Assembly (NCBI GenBank): GCA_031266095.1
Contig: JAISBR010000078.1
Span: 1 to 5,126 of the forward strand
Origin: Treponema sp.
GTDB taxonomy: Bacteria; Spirochaetota; Spirochaetia; Treponematales; Breznakiellaceae
Direction: 5' to 3'
Length of the DNA: 5,126 nt
Below are positions 1 to 5,126 of the stretch, piece after piece. Below the pieces are notes generated by a model that did no database searches, was not told the DNA's origin, and saw only the letters and a program-made list of their open reading frames with translations. The position numbers and the translations under genes were made by a program. Position 1 is the stretch's first letter. Every line of letters begins with the position of its first letter.

Positions 1-1194
1 ACAGGTTACGAGAACACCTCCCGGAGCGAGGAGCTTGACCGCCCTCAGGTTAATCTCCTTGTAGCCCCGGATCGCCTGTTCCTGTATAGGCCGGGTTTTA
101 GCGAAGGCCGGCGGGTCCAATATGATAAGATCGTACTTTTTTTTGGCTTGTTCCGCGGTCCGGAGAAAATCGAAGCAATCCGCCTTCACCGTATCAACCA
201 GATCCGGAATACCGTTAAGGGCGGCGTTCTTCTTTGTCATTTCGAGAGCCGCCGCGGAAACATCTACCGCCGTTACCCGGACATCCAGGCCCCGGTCCAG
301 GGCGGATCTGGCGGCATGTATGCCGAAGCCCCCGGTATAGGCGCAAACATCCAGCGTCCGGCATACCGGGGAAAGACCGTCCGGATGTCCCGGAGCCTTG
401 TATCCCGCGTGCGCCGCATACCCCGCCGCGGCAAGGCGGTTTTCCCGCTGGTCCAGGAAATGCCCGGTCTTCTGCCCCTCCTCTGGATGGACCGCAAGGG
501 GAAGGCCGTTCTCAAATATCAGGATACCCCCGGCAGGGCAATCCCCCCGGATAAGCCCCTCTTTAAGGGGAAGCCCTTCAAGCTCCCGGACCCTGGCTGT
601 GGACTTTTCGACGATCCCCGCGAGGGAAACAGGGCCAAAGGACAGGGGGGCGCTCAAAAGTTCCTCCAGGGCCGCGAGGATTTCTTCCCGGCGCGTATCC
701 ATGCCGTAGATGAGGAACTGTACCGCAAGCCACGAAGCGGGAGGCCCCAGAACGGAGCGGACCGCGTTGAATGTGAGGGGCCGTTCGCTTATCCGGGCCT
801 CGGCGTCCGCCAAGGGCCAGCCTACAAAGCGGTCAACAATGAGCCCGGGGAGGAAGTCCGCCTCGGCAAAAACCATCCGGGCGGAGTCCCTGGACAGGTC
901 GTACCGGGTCCGGCGCGCAAAGGCTTCCCGGAACCGGCGCTTAAAAAAACCCTTGTCCAGCCCTTCCTTGGAAGGGCTGTAGATCCGGGCGATAATCTTT
1001 GACCGGGGGTTCACCAGAGCGCGGCCCAGGTATGTTTTTCCGGCGCTCTCTACGTCCGCCGTCTCCCCCGGCTCAAGTTCCGCCGGGCCGCCGCCGGCTC
1101 CATTGAGTATCCGCCCTACCTCGTTATCGTACACCCAGGGATGCCCCCGGATTATGCGCTTCTCTTCCCCGTTTTTCAGTATAATCCGTTTCAT
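1..1194 (-). CDS. rlmI: RlmI-like class I SAM-dependent 23S rRNA (cytosine-C5) methyltransferase, 3' end cut by window edge
   Basis: Reading the minus strand from an ATG at 1194 gives 398 codons with no stop, running off the left edge. The family (COG1092) transfers a methyl group from S-adenosylmethionine to a cytosine of 23S rRNA in the cytoplasm; E. coli RlmI acts at C1962. Residues 1 to about 75 form a PUA RNA-binding domain, with RGHPWVY at 16-22. A middle domain follows, then the family signature GQKTGHFLDQR at 240-250. SAM motif I is LDVCAYTGGFG at 281-291, and the catalytic-loop motif DPPAF is at 360-364. The last visible residues, GGVLVTC, align with the strand just before the SCS motif of E. 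coli RlmI, so roughly 50-60 residues are missing. A linker of about 15 residues (261-276) before motif I is not in E. coli RlmI. A good Shine-Dalgarno supports the start. Family membership is secure; the exact target base is inferred. Confidence 0.93.
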   Translation of the reverse strand, partial: MKRIILKNGEEKRIIRGHPWVYDNEVGRILNGAGGGPAELEPGETADVESAGKTYLGRALVNPRSKIIARIYSPSKEGLDKGFFKRRFREAFARRTRYDLSRDSARMVFAEADFLPGLIVDRFVGWPLADAEARISERPLTFNAVRSVLGPPASWLAVQFLIYGMDTRREEILAALEELLSAPLSFGPVSLAGIVEKSTARVRELEGLPLKEGLIRGDCPAGGILIFENGLPLAVHPEEGQKTGHFLDQRENRLAAAGYAAHAGYKAPGHPDGLSPVCRTLDVCAYTGGFGIHAARSALDRGLDVRVTAVDVSAAALEMTKKNAALNGIPDLVDTVKADCFDFLRTAEQAKKKYDLIILDPPAFAKTRPIQEQAIRGYKEINLRAVKLLAPGGVLVTC

Positions 1195-1199
1195 CAAAT

Positions 1200-1206
1200 C
1201 TTCCTT
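1200..1206 (-). promoter_or_regulatory. Shine-Dalgarno site of the rlmI-like gene
   Basis: The minus strand reads AAGGAAG here, five bases before the ATG at 1194 (seven from the AAGGA core). This is the best ribosome-binding site in the window and fixes the start. An ATG at 1211-1209 is out of frame and has no comparable site upstream. The site lies only about 30 bp downstream of the hairpin array in transcription order, so array folding could affect ribosome access. That effect is inference. Confidence 0.75.
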
Positions 1207-1234
1207 AACATGAATTCGATAGAATATCAGGGAT

Positions 1235-1395
1235 CCCGCTCCAAGCCTGACCCGGCGCCCGATCCAATGCTGATCGGGCTCCCGATCCAATGCTGATCGG
1301 GGTCCCGACCCAAGCCTGGTCGGGGTCCCGACCCAAGCCTGGTCGGGGTCCCGACCCAAGCCTGGTCGGGGTCCCGATCCAAGCCTGATCGGGGT
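1235..1395. repeat. Seven-unit, 23-bp tandem array of perfect inverted repeats (hairpin array)
   Basis: Seven units start at 1235, 1258, 1281, 1304, 1327, 1350 and 1373, exactly 23 bp apart. Each is a 7-base arm, a 7-base loop, a 7-base arm and a 2-base linker (mostly GT). Units at 1304, 1327 and 1350 are identical: arms CCCGACC and GGTCGGG, loop CAAGCCT. Units at 1258 and 1281 have arms CCCGATC and GATCGGG with loop CAATGCT. The unit at 1373 combines the GATC arms with loop CAAGCCT. The first unit (1235) is degenerate and its arms no longer pair. The array fills most of the 234-bp spacer between ppk1 and the rlmI-like gene, 35 bp from the ppk1 stop codon and 40 bp from the rlmI start. Since arms pair, the same stems form on either strand. 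No T-run follows on the minus strand, so it is not a classical Rho-independent terminator. It resembles REP-type extragenic palindromes in character, but I do not recognise the family. Confidence 0.95.
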
Positions 1396-1428
1396 CCGGA
1401 ATAAACACATAGGAATTTTCACCGGCGC

Positions 1429-3624
1429 TTATCCCGTGTCCTCGGCGGGAGGGCCTCGGCGGACCACGAACTCCTGTTTAAGCGCCCAAAGGTTTTCTAC
1501 TTCCCGGCCTGCCTGGGCGAGGAGGTACTCCTGGACCCGGAAGGGACTCTCCCCGGCAGGGGGGGCCCGGCGGGTCCAGCGGCCTTCGCTGTTCAGGAGC
1601 CAGGACTGGCAGTTGTCCCGGAAATAGGCTTCCATGATGGTCCTGAGCTGTTCCTGTATGTCCTCCTGAAACACGGGAAACATGAGTTCTATCCTCCGTT
1701 CCAGGTTTCTGGGCATCCAGTCCGCGCTGGAAAGGTAGAATTCCTCGGCCCCGGCATTGGCAAAATAGAAGACGCGGGAATGTTCCAGATAACGATCTAT
1801 CACGCTTACCACCCGGATGTTTTCCGAAAGACCCGGGAGGCCGGGAACGAGCATACAAATCCCCCGGATATTGAGCCGGATATTCACCCCGGCTTGGGAA
1901 GCCCGGTACAGAGCCTGTATGACATCCGGGTCCGCCAGGGAATTCATTTTCACCATGATACGGCCCGGATTTTCCCGGCTTGAACGTTTGGCCTCCCGGT
2001 CTATAAGCTCTATGAGCCGGTCTTTGAGGGCTATGGGGGCGATGACCAGGTTCCGCATGGAAGAGATTACCGAGTAGCCGGTGAGCATATTAAAGAGGAT
2101 GCCCGCGTCAAAGGCTATATCCTCCCGGGCGGTAAAAAGACATATATCCTCGTAAAGTTTTGCGGTCCTGGCATTGTAATTCCCTGTAGAAAGGTGGACG
2201 TAGCGCTTGACCCGGTCCTGTTCCCGGCGGATCACCACGCTGATCTTGCCGTGAACCTTGAGGCGGGCGAGACCGTACACCACGATCACTCCGGCCCGTT
2301 CCAGACGGTTGGCCCAGGAGATGTTCAGTTCTTCGTCAAACCGGGCTTTGAGCTCCACCAGGGCGGTTACATGCTTACCATTCAGGGCCGCCTCCTCCAG
2401 AGCCCGGATTATGGGCGAATCCCCGCCGGTCCGGTACAGGGCTGTCTTAATCGAAATAACCTGGGGGTCCGCCGCGGCGTCCCGGAAGAAACGCACCACC
2501 GAATCAAATGACTGATAGGGCAGGTGGAGCATCACATCCCCCCGGCTGATCCTGTCCCATATAGATTCATCCCCTGAAAAACCCGGAGCCGGATATATGG
2601 GCCGGTTTTTCTGTTTAAGCTGTTCAAACCCCCGGATCGACGCGAGATCCGCCAGGGTGCTAAGGTCCAGGGGGCCGTCAAGCTCATAGATGTCCTGGTC
2701 CTCCAACTCCAGCCGCCGGGCTAATTCATCTTTGAGAAACCGGCTGTTGGCGGAACAAACCATACATACCGGCCGGGAATTATCCCTGCGGACAAGTACC
2801 TCTTCCATGGCCTCTATGAAGTCTTCGTCCCTTTGTTCGTCCACCGAAAAATCGGCGTCCCGGTCGATTTTAAAGAGCATGTTTTCCCGGACCGTATATC
2901 CCGGAAAAAAGTAAGCCCCCCAGGTGAGGACCACATCGTCCAAAAGCGCCCAGGGCTCCTGTACAGCCCCCGGTTTGCCGGCGGAGGCCGTTTCCTGCCC
3001 GCCGTCTTTTGGGGGCAGCCAAATGATCCGCCCCAGCGCCGGGGGAATCTGGATGATCGCAATGAGAGGGGAGGCTGGTTCCGGCTTGGCCGCGCCGGAC
3101 GCTCTGTCTTCTGCGGGAATAGTATCCGCGGTTGGCTCCAGAAAAAAGGCGGCGTGCAGGAAAAGGCTTTTTATGGCGGGCGCTTCTTCTCCAAGTCTGA
3201 GGGGCGTCAGCACCGGGTAAATCTCTCTCATAAAAAAGGATTCGAGATGATCCATCTGGCTCAGGATATAGGAATCCGGCCGGACCAGTTCCAAACCGCC
3301 CCGTGCCAGGGCCGGGAAGATTTCGCCGCGCAGACATTCGTACTGAAGGCGCATGATGTCCCGGGCTTTTTCCGATACCAGCTTGAGCTGGGCTTCCGGG
3401 CTCAGTCCCGCGGGGTCCTTTTCCGGCCCCGTACCTGCCCGGAACGCGCGTTTCATGGCCGCCACCCGGACCATAAAAAACTCATCAAAATTGGAAGCGA
3501 CAATAGCCAAAAAACGGAACCGGTCCAGGGGCGGGAGATCCGTCTTGAGCCCTTCCTCTAAAACCCGCCGGTTAAACTCAATCCATGAGAGATCCCTGTT
3601 AAAAAAAATCGCTTTCTGTTCCAT
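1429..3624 (-). CDS. ppk: Polyphosphate kinase 1 (PPK1)
   Basis: The 731-residue product reversibly moves the gamma phosphate of ATP onto inorganic polyphosphate (EC 2.7.4.1). The family works as an oligomer, often membrane-associated. The N-terminal domain opens with FFNRDLSWIEFNRRV (7-21) and carries ASNFDEFFMVRV (43-54), including the conserved Asn45 near the ATP site. The head domain follows (about 110-330). The two phospholipase-D-like catalytic domains show LYRTGGDSPI (396-405), ELKARFDEE (424-432), LKVHGK with His458 (equivalent to the phosphorylated His435 of E. coli), YVHLSTGNYN with His477 (equivalent to His454), and RYLEHSRV with His615. All key residues are present, so it should be active. 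It is somewhat longer than E. coli PPK (688), partly through Ala/Pro/Gly-rich stretches at 165-186 and 207-224. The start matches the family N-terminus and lies 14 nt after the ppx stop, with a weak GGAAA site. The stop is TAA. Confidence 0.97.
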   Translation of the reverse strand: MEQKAIFFNRDLSWIEFNRRVLEEGLKTDLPPLDRFRFLAIVASNFDEFFMVRVAAMKRAFRAGTGPEKDPAGLSPEAQLKLVSEKARDIMRLQYECLRGEIFPALARGGLELVRPDSYILSQMDHLESFFMREIYPVLTPLRLGEEAPAIKSLFLHAAFFLEPTADTIPAEDRASGAAKPEPASPLIAIIQIPPALGRIIWLPPKDGGQETASAGKPGAVQEPWALLDDVVLTWGAYFFPGYTVRENMLFKIDRDADFSVDEQRDEDFIEAMEEVLVRRDNSRPVCMVCSANSRFLKDELARRLELEDQDIYELDGPLDLSTLADLASIRGFEQLKQKNRPIYPAPGFSGDESIWDRISRGDVMLHLPYQSFDSVVRFFRDAAADPQVISIKTALYRTGGDSPIIRALEEAALNGKHVTALVELKARFDEELNISWANRLERAGVIVVYGLARLKVHGKISVVIRREQDRVKRYVHLSTGNYNARTAKLYEDICLFTAREDIAFDAGILFNMLTGYSVISSMRNLVIAPIALKDRLIELIDREAKRSSRENPGRIMVKMNSLADPDVIQALYRASQAGVNIRLNIRGICMLVPGLPGLSENIRVVSVIDRYLEHSRVFYFANAGAEEFYLSSADWMPRNLERRIELMFPVFQEDIQEQLRTIMEAYFRDNCQSWLLNSEGRWTRRAPPAGESPFRVQEYLLAQAGREVENLWALKQEFVVRRGPPAEDTG

Positions 3625-3630
3625 ATCTAA

Positions 3631-3635
3631 TTTCC
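3631..3635 (-). promoter_or_regulatory. Weak Shine-Dalgarno site of ppk1 in the ppx-ppk gap
   Basis: The minus strand reads GGAAA six bases before the ppk1 ATG at 3624. It is a poor match, and the gene begins only 14 nt after the ppx TAA stop, so translational coupling to ppx is plausible (inference). A second ATG at 3637-3635, two bases after the ppx stop, overlaps this site but is out of frame with ppk1 and closes after 12 codons. Confidence 0.4.
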
Positions 3636-3638
3636 ATT

Positions 3639-5126
3639 TTACGCGAGAATCACCTTTAACCCGAATACATCCTGAAACAAATCGGCCTTTTCTTCCAACC
3701 CTATACGTTCAGGACTTAGATCGTAACTGTTCCCGGTATGGAGGACCACCGCCTCCGATTTCCGCTCCACTTCTATATCTTTGAGTATCTGGGTGTGGCC
3801 CCTGTCCAGGGCATCCGCCACTCTAAGCAAAGAAGCCATTTTGAGTACCAGAATACGCTCCTCCCGCTGAAGGGCGATGTAATGGATGTCTGTGGAAGAA
3901 GGAGGCTCGCCCCGGTGATAGCGGACCACGTTGGCGATAATGTCCAATTCTTCCCGGTGGAGGCCGAAAATCTCCGAATTGGCAATGATGTATTGACCGT
4001 GTATGTGGTGCCCGGACCCCCGGATAAACATACCTATATCATGCAGGATAGCCGCCGCTTCCAGCATCATCTTTTCCCGGCGGTTCATGCCGTGTTCCCG
4101 GCTCAGGGCGTCAAAAAGGATGAGGCAGAGATGGGCCACGTGGCGGCCGTGAAGTTCATCGTAATGGTACTTCCGGCCCAGATTTATCGCCGACGCAATG
4201 ATCTGTGAAAAGAATTCCTCCTGGAGTTCCCCGTCTACCCCAACCGTTAAATCTATGAGCAGTCCTTCCCGGATGGAAATATAGGGGACAACTACCTTAT
4301 CGGCAGCGGTCCGTTCCAGAAACAGCTTGTATACCAGGTTTCCCGGAACAAAACCTTCTGAATCCGCATAGGGGATGTGCAGCTTTTCAACGCACGCTTC
4401 GGGGCTGTAGTCCCGTATCTTTTCCACAAATTGAATATAGGCGTCCCGGTCTATAATGCGGCAATGTTCGTTGAGCTTCTCGCCGATACGGGTGGCCAGA
4501 TACCGGGCATCGGCGCCGGCCGTTACAAAGGTCCTGACCCGGGCCAATTCCATTTCCGCGTTGAGGAATTCCGTGGTGTTTCGTACGTTGTCGTTCAGAT
4601 ACCGGTTTTGAGACCACGCCGAGCCCAGCGCCCTCCGGGTCTGGCGGCCTATAAGGATAGTCCCCAGGCGCAGGCTGTGGGCCGCCGCCATCTTACCCCG
4701 CCGGAGGAGCATGATCTCCGTGGAACCGCCTCCAATCTCAATAATCATGGAATTAGCCCGCCAAAACCGGGGGAAATCATCTTGCAGGGCAAAGCGGACC
4801 GCCAGGTACATCAGGCGGTTTTCCTCTATCCCCTCGACAATGGTAAGGAGAAACCCCGTTTCCTGGTGGACCCGGTCTACAAAAATATCCCGGTTCTTCG
4901 CCGCTCTAAGGGCGCTGGTAGCGATTACATGGACATCCTCATCCGCTATACCCCAGCTTTTCAAAAGCTCCCGGAAACTTTGCAGTACCAGGAGACACTC
5001 CAGCATGGATTCCCGGGATACCTGCCCGGAAGTAAACACATCCCTCCCCAGGGTAACGGGCTTTCCCGCCTGATCCAGCATCCGCCAGGTTCCTTGAGAC
5101 ACGATTTCGGCTATCACGAGCCGGAT
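3639..5126 (-). CDS. ppx: Exopolyphosphatase / pppGpp phosphohydrolase (Ppx/GppA) with C-terminal HD domain, N-terminus cut by window edge
   Basis: This frame is open from the right edge and ends with TAA at 3641-3639; 495 residues are visible. The first visible residues, IRLVIAE, match the segment after the family's DxGSNS motif, so about 10-15 N-terminal residues lie outside. A GTG at 5117 could be taken as a start, but that would remove the first phosphate-binding motif and is rejected. Counting from the first visible codon, the actin-like phosphatase domain (1 to about 305) shows ATSALR (69-74), the acidic EGIEEN segment with the presumed catalytic glutamates (101-102), IEIGGGSTE (129-137) and SIREGLLIDL (284-293). 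The HD domain (about 320-495) shows His329, HD at 362-363, GHHIHG (372-377), RYHRG with His404, and RVADALD with Asp438. The enzyme removes terminal phosphates from polyphosphate (EC 3.6.1.11); GppA activity on pppGpp is also possible and cannot be separated by sequence. It lies directly upstream of ppk1. Confidence 0.94.
   Translation of the reverse strand: MRLVIAEIVSQGTWRMLDQAGKPVTLGRDVFTSGQVSRESMLECLLVLQSFRELLKSWGIADEDVHVIATSALRAAKNRDIFVDRVHQETGFLLTIVEGIEENRLMYLAVRFALQDDFPRFWRANSMIIEIGGGSTEIMLLRRGKMAAAHSLRLGTILIGRQTRRALGSAWSQNRYLNDNVRNTTEFLNAEMELARVRTFVTAGADARYLATRIGEKLNEHCRIIDRDAYIQFVEKIRDYSPEACVEKLHIPYADSEGFVPGNLVYKLFLERTAADKVVVPYISIREGLLIDLTVGVDGELQEEFFSQIIASAINLGRKYHYDELHGRHVAHLCLILFDALSREHGMNRREKMMLEAAAILHDIGMFIRGSGHHIHGQYIIANSEIFGLHREELDIIANVVRYHRGEPPSSTDIHYIALQREERILVLKMASLLRVADALDRGHTQILKDIEVERKSEAVVLHTGNSYDLSPERIGLEEKADLFQDVFGLKVILA

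Larger units (their letters stand above)
1195..1428. other. Intergenic spacer ppk1 to rlmI-like gene, no convincing gene
   Basis: Apart from the hairpin array and the Shine-Dalgarno site, this 234-bp spacer shows little. The 35 bp between the ppk1 stop and the array hold no T-tract or obvious promoter. The 40 bp between the array and the rlmI start contain TATTCT (minus strand, just after the array), which could be a weak -10 element, but no matching -35 box lies at proper spacing. I therefore favour read-through transcription from ppk1, possibly modulated by the array. A minus-strand open frame starting with GTG at 1408 translates the repeat into a DPDQAW-type low-complexity peptide and is rejected as a gene. 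Confidence 0.7.

Noticed and set aside
148..1002. Plus-strand 284-codon open frame
   Set aside because: It is antisense to the rlmI-like gene, whose domains and motifs are clear. Long antisense frames are common in GC-rich genes, and the product has no recognisable family.
1235..1395. CRISPR array
   Set aside because: Units are contiguous 23-bp palindromes without unique spacers, and no cas gene is present.
1235..1395. Rho-independent terminator of ppk1
   Set aside because: Stems are GC-rich, but no T-run follows any unit on either strand, and seven tandem copies are not expected of a terminator. A Rho-related or partial-attenuation role stays possible.
1205..1408. Minus-strand 67-codon frame starting with GTG, with DPDQAW-type peptide repeats
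   Set aside because: It is just the translation of the 23-bp hairpin array, which has no stops in this frame. The start has no Shine-Dalgarno, the peptide has no recognisable domain, and paired arm substitutions favour a nucleic-acid role.
2833..3561. Plus-strand 242-codon open frame
   Set aside because: It lies antisense within ppk1 and has no domain signature or initiation signal; a GC-driven shadow.
3639..5117. GTG at 5117 as the start of ppx
   Set aside because: The frame stays open to the window edge and the codons before it read IRL, continuing the conserved N-terminal motif, so the true start is outside the window.

Overview
The window carries three protein genes, all on the minus strand, in the transcription order ppx/gppA (start lies beyond the right edge), ppk1 (complete), and an rlmI-like 23S rRNA methyltransferase (3' end lies beyond the left edge). 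The sequence is GC-rich and prefers CGG and CCG codons. The protein style and the ppx-ppk order look to me like a GC-rich spirochaete, possibly the termite-gut Treponema lineage. That is an impression from memory of protein style and was not tested, so treat the taxonomy as low confidence.

Right part (3639-5126): an exopolyphosphatase / pppGpp phosphohydrolase with an N-terminal actin-fold phosphatase domain and a C-terminal HD domain. It ends 14 nt before the next gene. Middle (1429-3624): polyphosphate kinase 1 with both conserved active-site histidines. The short gap implies co-transcription of the enzyme that makes polyphosphate with the enzyme that breaks it down. The pair would set polyphosphate levels and link to the stringent response.

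Spacer (1195-1428): 234 bp with no convincing gene. It is dominated by an exact-period 23-bp tandem array of seven units. Six of the seven are perfect 7-bp-arm, 7-nt-loop inverted repeats, with paired (compensatory) substitutions between units. No T-tract follows, so it is not a standard intrinsic terminator. This is the most unusual element in the window.

Left part (1-1194): an RlmI-family methyltransferase with a PUA domain, a middle domain and a Rossmann SAM-binding domain. It has a clear Shine-Dalgarno sequence just downstream of the array. If the three genes form one transcript, the hairpin array sits between the polyphosphate pair and the rRNA-modification gene, where it could set their relative expression. 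No RNA genes, mobile elements or CRISPR arrays were seen.
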